Below the pieces are notes generated by a model. That model searched no databases. It was not told the origin of the DNA and was given only the letters and a program-made list of their open reading frames with translations. The position numbers and the translations under genes are program-made. Positions 33,702-46,168 of a stretch of 64,000 nucleotides of DNA are shown one piece after another. Positions within the stretch are counted from its first letter, which is position 1. Each line of letters opens with the position of its first letter. Origin of the DNA: Dactylellina haptotyla (Eukaryota > Ascomycota > Orbiliomycetes > Orbiliales > Orbiliaceae); the NCBI GenBank assembly GCA_031310005.1, contig CM062379.1, positions 4,650,001-4,714,000 on the forward strand. Reading direction: 5' to 3'.

Positions 33702-36700
33702 TGTAGATTGTAGTAAGGAGTCTCTAGGGCCTTAGGTTAAGTCGAAGGTAGCTATTGTTTCTGCGACCCGACTTAGAGGTTGGGAACTAGGGTTATACGA
33801 GTGATGTCGTCGACGGTCGGAGGGAGGAGAGATGAAGCAGATGGGCTTAAAGAAATTTTGCGGTTCTGCGACACCCAAAAAAAAAAATGCCAAGCGAGAA
33901 TGCAAGGCAGGGATCCAGGTTCAACCGCAGACAGAGAAATGTGTTGGTGTGTTGATTCTTCAGCAGAAGACAGAATTAACTACATGGCTATATTAGAAGC
34001 CGCATTATAACTGCAAAGGTTGGCAGTGGCGAACAAAACAATGGCTCTCTCGTATTATTGTTCAAATAGGGCACCTGAAGTGGAAATCGTCAGGCCACAA
34101 ATCACAAGATTCGATCTCACATTGCCCTGGATATATTTTTTGATCAATACGGGAGCTTCTCTCGACTCGCATTACGTTGCGACCTCGCAGATATCATAAC
34201 CATTAACAAGCCTGCTAAATTTTGTAAACCACACAAAATATCGAAATACTTGCCATATAAGCAAGCATTAATGAGTAGCCATATTATGGACTTCTGGGAA
34301 CAGTATCGCATGGTTCAGAAATTAATCCGGTGTAATCTTTATCCCCAAGTTTGGGCACCAACCAGATCATCAAAACGTTGAATGGGTTTTATTAGACCCC
34401 AAGGAGCCAGAACGATTATCTAACCTGGGTGTGTGTTCGGATGTTACCTTTTATTTGTGTCTTATGTTATCAAATGGTCCATTGTCAGTCAGTACGTTTA
34501 GACTTTCAACTATCTTGGGGGTCATGCTGTGCGCGCAGACGAAAGTCTTTGGTGCATGGACCAGGACCGACTGAAAGATGAAATTCGGGCACTAACGACG
34601 GCCTGTGCTACTACGGGTAGAGGCTCCAACGCTTGCGGAAGGCACGGCTCAACGATTTCTAAATTCTCCCCGATATTCTCTCGTTTAAAAAGAAAAAAGA
34701 TATTATAAAATCAAGACGGAGCTGATAAGTTATAAATAATTAATTTCTAAGGACACAATATTTACCAGGACGGTTAGAGTTTGGGACATGCTGCATATCG
34801 GTGGTTTTCGGAGGCGGACTTTGAGCGGGCTGCGTGCCTGCGCTAGGCGCAAATGCCTCGAAAATGGCACAAATGGATTCGTGAAGATCTGATTTAGAAA
34901 GCGTTAGTCAGGTGGAGTGGGCTTTTAATCCCTCGATATGGTGGGGACCGAGTGTTTTCCAGAGAAAGGTTTGCTGAGGGTGGGAACACAAGATGGAGGG
35001 TGAGGTTTCAGAGCTCCAAGACATATGAACTTTAAACCTATATTGTGACTGCAACTTGCAGGTACAAAATCTGCAGCGTTCTGGAGCAAGTTTATTTGTG
35101 AGAACCATTTACATCGATTGGTTATCTACAGCCAAAAATCGTGCTATTGCCGTATTGCTCTGTTATGTTCCTCCATCCCACGATCCCTCCATAGTGTTGT
35201 CCGGTGATATGATATTTCTTACTTTGAGGCTCGGGTAAATGTACTACGATGGTTAAACCTGATGGAGCCCTTGGTAAACTCAATATGTAGACCCTCGCTA
35301 GTAATATTTTAGACCACAATGTGCCTTCGCAGGAGATTTAAATGGGCACGCCAGGTGATTGAATATCGCTGGGCTGTTGGAATTGAACCGAAATGAAGAT
35401 CTCAACGCTACCTACCCTGGCCGTAAACGACCACCCCAAGGAACCGTTTCGATGACCGCTTACAGAGTATGGACTAAACTGGAAAATCGACCGTTATTAA
35501 TATATTTACCAGTAGGGTTCACCGTTGCAGAGTTCTGTGCTTGAAGCGTACTAATCAGATCTTGTGACACGTCCCATGCCGTGGGGGAGATGGTGATATT
35601 TCGCTATTCTGCTATGCAAACATGTGGGCTGGATTTGGTGGAATTCCTCGATTTCGAGGGCGAGCCTCCGCAATATTCGTAGTTGGGTGTGGTGTCAGCT
35701 TCAACCGAGATCCTTCTCCTCACTAAGCGTAATGGCTATTGGTATTGGAACCCAGTTACAAAAATGGTTCTTTTGATGATCGAGCCACAACTGGATCGAT
35801 CTAAAAGTATCATACATCAAACCACCATCACACGATAGAGGCTTCTTTCGTGGCTCGGTTTGAACGGGAGGAATATGAATTTGTAACAACCCCCGAGTCA
35901 TGCTATTCCAACTCAGGCGCATGTCGCTTTCGTATCGCACGTCTGTGCGCTTCCCTCCATGTGTTGGGTGTGAGCGCGAGGTTGCTGACACGGGAGAAAG
36001 CCATTTCCTGGTTTGTGGTGTTTGATAGCGCTTGTCCCAATCGATACTCTTTGCCGAACCAATTTCGTCGCCGTTCTGAACATAAAACCATCTTAGTGCA
36101 GGGGAGGGGGCACAAATCCGGTGCCTGTCGACATCGTTCGAAAAGCTGAGAGACATGCATCGTGAAGTCGTTATCGTGGTACATCGAATCGGCTCGATGG
36201 CCCCAATTGTAGAAGAATCGGAACCGCGTTCATTTCTTGCGCCTGAAATTTGAGACAAACCGGCCCATTAGGCTCGGATGATTCCCCTTTCCCTTCCTCG
36301 ACCCACTGGCCATCGATTGCTATCTCTACCTCTCTTTCTCACCAGCGGTTTTGAAATCACCACTAGGCATCCGGCTGTTTGTTGCACCGACTAGCTCGCC
36401 AAGGCTGGCAGGGTGAGTGGTCTCCAGCACTATCGAGAGCTTGAGTTTCCATCCTTGTTTCGAAAACAGGTTAGCGCGATGAAGCAGAATATGGTGTCAG
36501 ATTCTCTGCACTTTCGCTCTTGACTGAAGCCATGGATTTCGGGTTTCGGTTCAAGCAATTTGAACCATTCGATTGGCGTAACAGGGTTTGCCATGCTCCA
36601 CTCAACCACGGAGACTTAGTTTTGGTTAGACCGCCCCACTAGACACATGCCCAGTTCCCTGCAGGTTCTGAGCCCATCCACCTCATGGAGAGACCGAAAG

Positions 36701-37118
36701 CATGGCGCCCACTCGGTTTTCTTTTTGGGGGTGAGTGAATGAACAGGAAACCAGGAATTCGGGTGCTATTGTGCAATAATATATTCCCAAATAATTCCTG
36801 TTGAGGAGAAAACAGATTGGTTTAAATCTGAAATTTCTTTCTTTCTTTTTAGAAACCCAAAATTCCAAAACCACCGCCGCCACCAATCCAGGCTTGGGTT
36901 TTTGAGCAATCACGAAACACATTCAGGGAACTGCCGCCGACAGAGTGATGTGCTAGAAAGAGAAGGATAGTGTTTTGGTTGCGGAAGGGGCGGAGAGTTC
37001 GCTTTTGGTATCGACATCCTTCCAGCTCTCCTCTCGCATGCACTTCGTGCCGACAAAACCAAGTTTGGCTACGGAGAGGACGACGAAGAAATAGTTTTTG
37101 TGATAGCTGCGCTTCACA
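33702..37118. other. 3.4-kb gene-poor region
   Basis: No gene is supported. The longest frame (minus strand, 36,258-35,701, 185 codons) has no domain, repeat or codon signal that I can recognise. A plus-strand frame overlaps part of it. No tRNA cloverleaf with a GTTCRAN loop was found by eye. Confidence 0.4.
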
Positions 37119-39044
37119 ATGGGGAACCCCCCGCATCCTCAAACTCAGGCGGATCGGGACTACCTTACGACTTTATTTCCACTGTTCAAAAAATTCCCGC
37201 CGGATTTCGAATTCCCTCTCGAAATTGATCCGAATTATATACCGCCCGTCAATACCTTCTACTGTCTGGTCACGGGGGTGATATTGTGCATTATCACGAC
37301 GTTAGTAGTGGGTTTGAGGTTGTGGGTGAGGAGTAGAGGAACTTTCGGAATGGACGATTGGGTTATGGGCGCGGCGTTTGTATGTCAACGAACCCTCAAA
37401 AAGTACCCGATAAACGATATCCTTACTGATCTGGTTCTTTGCGACAGTTGTCTTATTGTGCTTTCAACTGTGTAAATTTAGTTGGTGAGTATCCCGAAAC
37501 ATCCGCATGGTGAATAAAATTCCTGACATCTGTTTCCCCTAAAAAGCTGTACTGGGTACTGGGTTGGGATTTCATCTCTACGACCTTTCGAGAGTCGACA
37601 TACATAATTACTTAATCGTAAGCATATAATTTTCTTTTCCCGCAATATTTCCCCTCGAAAACGGGGTATCTGCAGTCGTCCCGTATCCATGGAACCAAAT
37701 CGGTTTTCTTCGGTTTGGCACATGGGTATCGCATATCCTATGCAATGCACCTGGTTTAGCCGATACATGTCGACGGTCGGAAGACTGCGTATCCGATTTA
37801 CTCGGTCTTCGATAATTCCCATGCTCATAACCAACAGCGACTGATTAATATTTGCGTGTTAGATGCAATTCCTGCATGTCATTTTTTGGTTCTGCTCACT
37901 ACATCTCTGCAGATGTTCGATCCTGCATTTGTTTCTTCGGCTGGCACATCTCCAATCCGTCCATCAAATGCTATATCTTAGGGTCGTTCTCGGCCTGTCA
38001 TATGCCTTCCTCTTGGCGTGCGTCTTCGTTCAGATATTCGAATGCGGCTTACCCATCACAGAAGGATTCGAACTCGAAAGGAGGTTCGACGGTACCTGCA
38101 TTGGATCTAATTCAGCTGCTGTATATGGAGGCCTTATCGCTGGTCACATCGGCTTGGACGCACTCACCATCTTCCCTCCTTTGGTCGTTCTCGCCAGATT
38201 ACCGCTCGCGCCCGGAAAGAAATTCAATTTGGTGTTTCTTCTCATTCTCGGTGTGTTCACCATGGTGTTCAGCGGTCTCCGGCTCTTCTTATTCTACCAA
38301 AAGATGGTGGATTCCTTCGACATTACTTGGAATGCTACGGCTGTCGCATTCTGGGGAATCTTGGAGAGCAGTCTTGCGGCTATCATCACCTGCCTGCCAG
38401 CGCTCAACCAGGCCATGATTAAATTTGTCAAAAAAGTGTACAACAACAGCCACCTCAGCCGATCCAGCCGCTCACGAGACTCGGGGACTGGCAGCAGGGT
38501 CAGAAGCGGCAGCGGAGCCAGGACCAGTAGGTTTGGGATCAGTCTTTTCGAGCGGACGCATATCTACCGGGGACCCGCTAAATTCGTAAGCTATTCAGCA
38601 GATGCGACAACGCTGACGACAACGGGCGGAGGCACGATGCGCGATTACGTTGAGCTGGGGGACGTAAACCCCATGGACGGTTCGAAAAGGGCAGCAAATA
38701 ATAATGGTAATAAAACCAACAACAACGATGCGAACAAGGATCAGGTACTCCAGAGGACCGCGAACGATTCCTACCCGGATATCACTGTGGAGCGGAGTTA
38801 TTATATTACAGAGGAGCGGGCGTCAGACTTGGAGGCTCAGGAGGAAGAGGAGCGGAGAAGCCAATCGACGACGAGTTTAACGTCGCCGCCAACGAAGCCG
38901 CCGAAACTACGAACATTTTTTAGGCGGCCGTCGTCGCCTACGATTCCCAGTAGCCCTGCGGCAATGCAATTGCCGTCGCTACCGCCGATACCACCGTTAC
39001 CTATGGATTACGATATATCAAAGGCGTCAAAAGAGGAGAAGTGA
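37119..39044 (+). CDS. PTH11-like integral membrane protein (fungal rhodopsin-like domain)
   Basis: Four exons (37119-37379, 37448-37484, 37547-37617, 37863-39044) give 516 aa. Helix 1 is FYCLVTGVILCIITTLVVGLRL, followed by RSRGTFGMDDWVMGAAF, the Asp-Asp-Trp loop typical of this family. The small exons complete helix 2 (LSYCAFNCVNL) and the loop (GTGLGFHLYDLSRVDIHNYLI). Exon 4 supplies CSILHLFLRL, LGLSYAFLLACVFV, GLDALTIFPPLVVLARLP, FLLILGVFTMVFSGLRLFLF and ILESSLAAIITCLPAL. A 200-residue Ser/Arg/Asn-rich cytoplasmic tail ends with polyproline blocks. Such proteins are candidate G-protein-coupled sensors of surfaces or nutrients. Intron 3 (245 bp) is long and an extra small exon within it cannot be excluded. 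Confidence 0.78.
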
Positions 39045-39763
39045 GGTTACGAGCGTCTCCATGGATCTTTTGTTTTTTTGTTTTTTTCCTTCGGCGTCTT
39101 TTTTCTTCCCTGTAATTTATATTGCACGGTGATTTATATTGCACGATATCATTTAGCGGGGTCTGTTTGCATGTATATTAATACCATTGATGAGAATAAC
39201 GGCTATACCAGGGAGGTGCAATGTAGGGTTTTCCCTCGATTTCAAATACATACATCTAACTGTGCACGCGCACACGCACATGCACATGCACACCTACGTA
39301 ATCATCAGCAGCGTCGAAGTATTGCTCCGTTAAGAGTAGGAGATATTAAGCTTGTGAGTATCCGAGTTGCTGCGGATGCCATGACCTGCTTGCCGAAAAA
39401 AGTCTCTCGCTACTGCAGGGCGAGAGCCGTTTGATATGCGATATAAACTACTTATATAAGCCCGTTTTGCATTGTTGCGCTGCAGCAGCGCTAACTTGTA
39501 ACGGAGCCTGGGCCGCAGTGCTCAGCGCAACAACAGAAAACGCTCCGTCTCACGCAGCACTCCTCGATCGCGAATTCAAAAACCTGCGACCAAGTCTGCG
39601 TCGAGTTTCTCTAGCAACTTTCCTCGAAAAAGAGTGGCGAGCGGGCTCTAAAGTCCTCATGCGCTCGAGCTCCAATCTGGGCTATAGCTCTAGCCAAGCT
39701 TCTCTAGTGGGCTAATCCACGGTCCTTGGTCCTTATACAAACTTCATACCGTAACATCACACC
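39045..39763. other. intergenic, no gene seen
   Basis: T-rich 3' end of the membrane-protein gene, a short CA/CG alternating run (CACGCGCACACGCACATGCACATG, about 39,263-39,286), then the promoter side of the PRC2 gene. Short ORFs lack domains. Confidence 0.4.
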
Positions 39764-41886
39764 ATGCCGCGCAAAAAGGCGGACGCAACGACGTCTACCT
39801 CAAAATACGCGCCGCTAAAGACTCACAATGGCGGGAACCTCACGCTATCCGATGCGTACCAGGGCAATCTGTTGCTCTACCAGTCTCTTGCAAGGTACAC
39901 GCAAAAGATCCTGCTCGAGAGAAACATTACCCGAGTGTTAGCTGTGCAGGCAGATCTTTTGCGCGCTGAGAAACAGGGCAGGCGGGTTGGGGGTGGTAGC
40001 GGTGCGAAACGTCACCGGGGTAATGTGGCTGCTACCGCTAGCCGCAGTGTAAGTGGAGGGGCGAGGGGCACCTTGGATGCATCGCTCGAGAAGGTCGCTC
40101 TCGTACCGGATTTTGATAATGGCCCGACGTTGGGGGTTATGCCGGTGAAATTGGAGTGGGTGCTTCTTTCTTTTGATTTACTAAGTCAAGCGGGGAGTGA
40201 TTGCGGTTGAGTTGCTAATATGTAGCTGGGTACTTTAGATGGGCATCTGATTCTATCGCCGCTGGAGAGGAGAATTTCAGGTTGGATGGAATTAATCGAC
40301 TGCCCTGTGAATGCGAAGCTACACTATTCTGCGTCAACAAAGATGGCGTAGAAGAGGATATGTGGAAAGACAGTAAGAGCGCGGTTCTAGTGAGAGGAGG
40401 CGAATCAAGCTTCGCTTACCTCAGATTGAAGCTGGAGAGGCCTTTCGAGATCCCACTCGAGGCATTTGCTCACGATAGAAGGGATGCGGTTACAAGACTG
40501 GCCGATGCCTATGAAATTCGGGTTTTGGTCAAGTCAGGAGAAGCAGCAAGAGGGTCGCCGGATCTTGGGAGCTTAAGCTTGGTTGATGCTCGCGCGGAAT
40601 TTCTCAGGGAACCTCTCGTCACATCATTCAGACTGGATAGATCATTAAGATGCACCAGCAGCTGCTCACTACCGATGAAGTATCAGAGGACGGAGGATAC
40701 ACCAGCGGATGTCGAACTCACAATAAAACACGCCTGGAGCGGGCGGATAAACTTCACGGCCCCGACAACGAAGAGAAAAGCCGCTTCGGCGAGCGAAGAC
40801 ACCATCACAGTCCGCTCCTTTAAGCGCCCTAAAACGGTACAGATGGAATACACCTTCCGCGGATCCGTCAAGCACTTTGATGACCAGGGTCCTAAGAGCA
40901 GCACAAAAATCGACACTAACAATAAATTCTACATTTTCAAATGTCAAGGGGCAAGATACACATGTGTGATATGTTCTAATAGCACATTCAAGAGCCTCGA
41001 GCGGCTGAGATTTCATTTGAAGAATACACATATATACTTCGCTTTCGCGCTGAAGCAATACCGAGCTTTGAAGGGCAGAGAGCTGGCAAAGATCATGGTT
41101 GATCCGGCGGTGGAATCGACGTCTAGTAAGCCGTCGCTACACCATGGGAAGCAGCAGCCGTTTACATGGATTCGGCCTAGGGGATACAAGGCGTTCAATA
41201 TAAAGCAGTATCTAGAAGGTGATAATAGTTGGACGACACGGGTTGGGATATCGGAGATGGAGAGGAAGATGATGAATGGGCCGGGGAGGGTGTGTAAGCG
41301 CAAAGGAATTGTACCGAAATTGGTTTCTAGCGAGGAGAATAAGAGAAAGTGTGTAGTTCCAGAGAGGGCAGATGGGAAAGCATTTGTGAGGTTTCGGAAT
41401 AGAGAAGAGATCTGTGCTGGGGATGAGGTGCTAGAAAGTGACGATGAAGTAGACGAGACCTGGCTGAAGAAGACGGTAGCTGATGTAAGAAAGCCTTTTT
41501 CACTTTGCGTCGTATTCAGGGTGATTGCTAACGAAGGTGGTTTCTTTTTATAGAGAATCGAGGCGGCCGGGTTTTCGTCGGACACGACTAAATTTATGAA
41601 GCTGTGGGCGGACCATCTGTGGGTTGAACGGTATATACCTGTTTTCCAAAGCTGTTTTATTGTTTTTTTGGATTTATTGGGACTAACGTGACCAAACGAT
41701 CGTAGTCCAAGAAGTAACTATCACCTTCACGATTGCTTGATCCGGTTCTGTAAACAGAACAGGCAGTCGCTACAGTTTCGGTCCCTGCGAGGAGAGTTTG
41801 AAAAGTTAGTGACAGAGTTGGAGAGCCGAGGGCAGGTTAACGGGTCCTGCGGGAAAGAGTGCGAGAAGATACTAGGGGGCACGTAG
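39764..41886 (+). CDS. SUZ12: SUZ12-type subunit of Polycomb repressive complex 2
   Basis: The main exon (to 41484) carries CECEATLFCVNKDG, the W-DSKSAVLV segment, LKLERPFEIPLEAF and a C2H2 zinc finger (CVIC ... RFHLKNTH, about 40,960-41,032). The VEFS box begins DEVDETWLKKTVAD and continues over two small exons (41554-41630, 41706-41886) as AAGFSSDTTKFMKLWADHLW and HDCLIRFCKQN. This zinc finger plus VEFS architecture defines SUZ12, which the EZH methyltransferase needs for H3K27 methylation and gene silencing. The N-terminal exon starts at 39764 and holds LYQSLARYTQKILLERN. The join between it (to about 40,160) and the main exon is unresolved: no pair of good GT-AG sites gives a matching phase. 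Either a site is unusual or there is an indel. Confidence 0.85.
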
Positions 41887-42080
41887 GAGAGCTACCTTGA
41901 AGCTGAGATTGGGCAAATTAGTCTACGGAGTTTGGTTATCTGGAGTGTTTTAGCGGAAGGTTTGGATTGCGGATAGTGACGGAGTTGGGTATATTTGTAT
42001 AAATTGGGTTCGATATTATTAATTATAAGGGTATTGGTACAGCTATCATATACAGACAAACACGTATATATATATATATA

Positions 42081-43403
42081 TTACAGTAGCCACTCATCGT
42101 CGCCAATGTTGCGTTCCCACCCACAGAGGGCATCTATGAGTCTATTTTTCATCTCATTCCGTTCGCAATTGTTTATTTTCAGATCGCGATAACACTGAAG
42201 GTTTGCAACGGACCGTTTTAGGTCTTCATTGCCAGAGAGCTCAACGACTTCACGGAGGAATAGGTATAACTTCTTCCTACACACGGCACTTCCTTTTCTG
42301 TTATCGCGAGAGGTGGAGAGCTGGCCGTTTCCTTGCTTCACGCCGGATATGAGAACCTCGGTGGTAGGATTTGTGGGGTGGTTGATGTGAAGTACGGAGA
42401 TATTTGATGCTCTGATGGTCGTATCCTCCGGGGCCGGTTTCGAGCACGGGTAAGAGAGCTCGAAGAATTGGGGAAGGGGGGTGACTTTGAAAGGGTTGAA
42501 GGCGTAGGGTCCTATTCTTAAATCTCCCTCGAGGGTGGAGAGTCTGCCCTTTGAGGTGAACGCACGAGCGTATCCCTCGGGATTATATTTATCGAAGGGG
42601 ACTGTGAACGTGGAGATGTAGGCATTGCGGGGGGATATCAGGAGGGTGGAAGGGGAGGAGAGGACGGAGGTGAATTGCTTGAGGGTTAGTTTGTCGGTGC
42701 AGGATTTGGAGAGGGAAGGGGGGGCATCGGGACGGGAGGGTTTACGGCGGACGACGGCGAGGGAGGAGAAGTAGGAGCGGCCGGGGAGGGATGGTGTTCT
42801 AAAAGAGGGATTGGGTGCTGGAGGGAGCCAAGGAGTGGCGTCCTGCTGGGCTGCCATGATGAATTCCATGCTGGCGTCACCGCAGGGAGGTTCGGTGGAG
42901 AAGAGGTGGATGGAGACGGAGGGCCGCAGCTCGAACGTCCCGGCGGCAGCACCACCAGCGACCCGCTCGAGGAAGGGGGAGGCGTAATGCGGGGAGAGGA
43001 GGATCGCCTGCGCGTCTTGGAGCAGGAAGCGGTTGAGGGCGCGCAGGGCCAGGATCTCGGCGTGGGAGTCGTGCAGGACGAGACCCGACGCTTCGGGCAG
43101 GATGGCGGCGGGCAGGCACTTGGAGCCGGTTGCCAGCGAGGCGAGGTGCAGGACGCCGTCGTCTACGAGCCCAGGCGTTAATCTCTACACCCATATTTCC
43201 GTATCCTTTATATTATAATAATAACAATAATAACAATAAACATCATTGAGCGGAGATATACTTTGGGCGAGGACGACGGCGCTCATGGGCACCCACTCGC
43301 AGACGCCGGCGGGCGGGTCCCAGCGAGGCTTGCACCTGGCGGGGAGGGCGTGGAAGGCATCGAGGGCCAGGCGGGCGACCCGCTGCTCGAGGCTGTCTCC
43401 CAT
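42081..43403 (-). CDS. TAD1: tRNA-specific adenosine deaminase Tad1
   Basis: Exon 1 (43403-43242) and exon 2 (43184-42081) give 421 aa. An in-frame ATG at 43433 would add 10 residues. All zinc and catalytic motifs of the ADAR/Tad1 deaminase family are present: LVLHDSHAEILALRA (His and the proton-shuttle Glu), TEPPCGDASM (Cys) and LSKSCTDKLTLKQ (Cys). PGRSYFSSLAVVRRKP precedes the last. Tad1 converts A37 of tRNA-Ala to inosine. The 57-bp intron (43185-43241) has a weak donor, GTTTAT; a better-looking GTATAT site just upstream gives the wrong phase. The 5' part of the gene is much more GC-rich than its surroundings (about 42,880-43,180). Confidence 0.87.
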
Positions 43404-44126
43404 CGTGAATGCATTATCGATGTTGCGAGGCACGGCTGCTGTTGCATTTTTGGCGGGGCCTGGATCCTTCTTTCTGTGCCAAACTGTGCCCCGCCAACAG
43501 CTCGCCCGTCACGTGTTGGCTCTGGCTGCCAAAAAAGGGTGGAAATGTGTGGTGGGGCACCCCTGCCGGAATGATGTCGGTGTTTGGAACCTCGCGGAAG
43601 CACATCGAAGCAGCGTCGAAAATTCTGCCAGCCTTTTTAAAGACACCGCCAAACACACGCACCTTCTCGCTCGACAGAACCATCGAGAAACCTCCACCAC
43701 CTCCTCGTCCTCACCACTCCCTTCTCCCTCTTTCCTCCAACCAAAAAAGGTGAGCTCAATACCCAATCCCTTCCCCCCCCCAGCCGCTAGCGTTGGCCGC
43801 TCGACCTGTTATAAATCTACCTCGCCCAGCTTGCTCTCCCTCACTTTCCTCCCTTCTCTTCTCATCTCACACTCTCACCAATAAAGATTCATTCACACTC
43901 ACCTGTGACCCTCTGTACTACTACTACTATTACACTCCATCATCATACTCTTGCATAAAGGGCTCGATTCGCTTCTCAGCCTTTTCTAACGACCCCCCTC
44001 GTGCTGTCTTTTGCTCTTTTCATTTGCTACTAGATACCCACATTTTCTGTCTTCTTTCTTCTCCTAACTCTTCGGGATCCAACAGACCGCATTTCTTCTT
44101 TCTTCTTTTCACATTAAACATCAAAG
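43404..44126. promoter_or_regulatory. divergent promoter region of TAD1 and HSP70
   Basis: It contains a heat-shock-element array (43,587-43,625), a TATA-like TTTTTAAAG at about 43,634, and a long C/T-rich HSP70 leader (43,680-44,120). GGTGAGCTC at about 43,749 could be the donor of a 5'-UTR intron. Confidence 0.5.
43587..43625 (+). promoter_or_regulatory. heat-shock element array upstream of HSP70
   Basis: GAA triplets start at 43,587, 43,597 and 43,607, exactly 10 bp apart, followed by the inverted pair GAAAATTC at 43,618-43,625. HSF trimers bind NGAAN units in such gapped and inverted arrays. A TATA-like site follows 10 bp downstream. Confidence 0.55.
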
Positions 44127-44666
44127 ATGGCTCCAGCTGTCGGTATCGATTTGGGAACCACCTACTCCTGCGTGGGTGTCTTCAGAGATGACAGAATCGA
44201 AATCATTGCCAACGACCAGGGTAACAGAACCACACCCTCATTCGTAAGTACATTCCTCCCCTCGATGGTGGGGTAATCACCACCCCCCCACCATCGTGAT
44301 CCATCCTGCAATAGGAAAGAAAAAACACAGATGCTAACAGTTTACTTCTCGCATAACAGGTTGCCTTCACTGATACGGAACGTTTGATCGGTGACTCTGC
44401 AAAGAACCAGGTCGCCATGAACCCTCACAACACCGTCTTCGACGCCAAGCGATTAATCGGTAGGAAATTCTCTGACGCAGAGGTCCAATCCGATATGAAG
44501 CATTTCCCCTTCAAGATCATCGACAAGGGTGGCAAGCCAATCATCCAAGTCGAGTTCAAAGGCGAGGAGAAGGTCTTCACCCCAGAAGAAATCTCCTCCA
44601 TGGTCTTGACCAAGATGCGTGAAACCGCTGAATCTTACCTCGGTGGCACCGTCAACAACGCCGTCA

Positions 44667-44715
<49 letters not shown>

Positions 44716-45532
44716 CGCCGGTCTCATCGCCGGTCTCAACGTCCTCCGTATCATCAACGAGCCCACCGCGGCCGCCATTGCCTACGGTTTGGACAAGAAG
44801 GCCGAGGGTGAGCGAAACGTCCTCATCTTCGATCTCGGTGGTGGTACCTTCGATGTCTCCCTCTTGACCATCGAGGAAGGTATCTTCGAAGTCAAGGCCA
44901 CCGCCGGTGACACTCACTTGGGTGGTGAGGACTTTGACAACCGTCTCGTCAACCACTTCGTCCAGGAATTCAAGAGGAAGCACAAGAAGGACCTCACCTC
45001 CAACGCTCGTGCTCTCCGACGTCTCCGAACCGCCTGCGAGCGTGCCAAGAGAACCCTCTCTTCGTCCGCCCAGACCTCCATCGAAATCGACTCTCTCTAC
45101 GAGGGTATCGATTTCTACACCTCCATCACCCGTGCCCGTTTCGAGGAACTTTGCCAGGACCTCTTCCGTTCCACCATGGACCCCGTCGAGCGTGTCCTGA
45201 GGGATTCCAAGATTGACAAGTCCTCCGTCCACGAAATCGTCTTGGTCGGTGGCTCCACCCGTATCCCCAAGATCCAGAAGTTGGTATCCGACTTCTTCAA
45301 CGGCAAGGAGCCAAACAAGTCCATCAACCCTGATGAGGCCGTCGCTTACGGAGCCGCTGTCCAAGCTGCCATTCTCTCCGGAGACACCTCCTCCAAGACC
45401 CAGGAGATCCTTCTTCTCGACGTCGCTCCCCTCTCCATCGGTATCGAGACCGCCGGTGGTGTCATGACCGCCCTCATCAAGCGTAACAGCACCATCCCAA
45501 CCAAGAAGTCCGAGATCTTCTCCACCTTCTCC

Positions 45533-45563
<31 letters not shown>

Positions 45564-46168
45564 ACGAGGGTGAGCGTGCTCGCACCAAGGACAACAACTT
45601 GCTCGGAAAGTTCGAGCTCACCGGTATCCCACCCGCCCCACGTGGTGTCCCACAAATCGAAGTCACCTTCGATGTCGACGCCAACGGTATCATCAACGTC
45701 TCCGCCGTTGAGAAGGGTACCGGTAAGACAAACAAGATTGTCATCACCAATGACAAGGGCCGTCTTTCCAAGGAAGAAATCGAGCGCATGTTGGCTGAAG
45801 CCGAGAAGTACAAGGCCGAGGATGAAGCCGAAGCCGGCCGTATCCAAGCCAAGAACCAACTTGAGAGCTACGCTTACTCCCTCCGAAACACCATCAGCGA
45901 TAACAGCTCCAGCGGTAAGCTCGAAGCTGCTGACAAGGAAACCCTCGACAAGGCCGTCTCCGAAGTTGTCGAGTGGCTCGATAGCAACACCACTGCCACC
46001 AAGGAGGAGTTCGAAGCCAAGCAGAAGGAACTCGAGGCCGTCGCCAACCCAATCATGATGAAGTTCTACCAGGCTGCTGGTGGTGCTCCAGGTGGTGGTG
46101 CTCCAGGCGGCATGCCAACTGGCGGTCCAGGTGGCGACGATGGCCCAACTGTCGAGGAAGTCGACTAA
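44127..46168 (+). CDS. cytosolic Hsp70 chaperone (Ssa type)
   Basis: Exons 44127-44243 and 44360-46168 around a 116-bp phase-0 intron give 641 aa. The ATPase domain starts with [16 protein letters not shown] and includes [14 protein letters not shown] and [15 protein letters not shown]. The linker and substrate domain include [20 protein letters not shown], and the lid ends in GGAPGGG/GGMP repeats and the EEVD terminus that recruits TPR co-chaperones, which identifies a cytosolic/nuclear form. It folds nascent and stress-denatured proteins. The large minus-strand ORF opposite it is a codon-bias shadow. Heat-shock elements upstream predict HSF1 control. Confidence 0.98.

Noticed and set aside
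35701-36258. 185-codon minus-strand ORF in the gene-poor 3.4 kb
   Set aside because: No domain, no splice partner and no codon signature; it could be chance in GC-balanced DNA. A protein search would decide.
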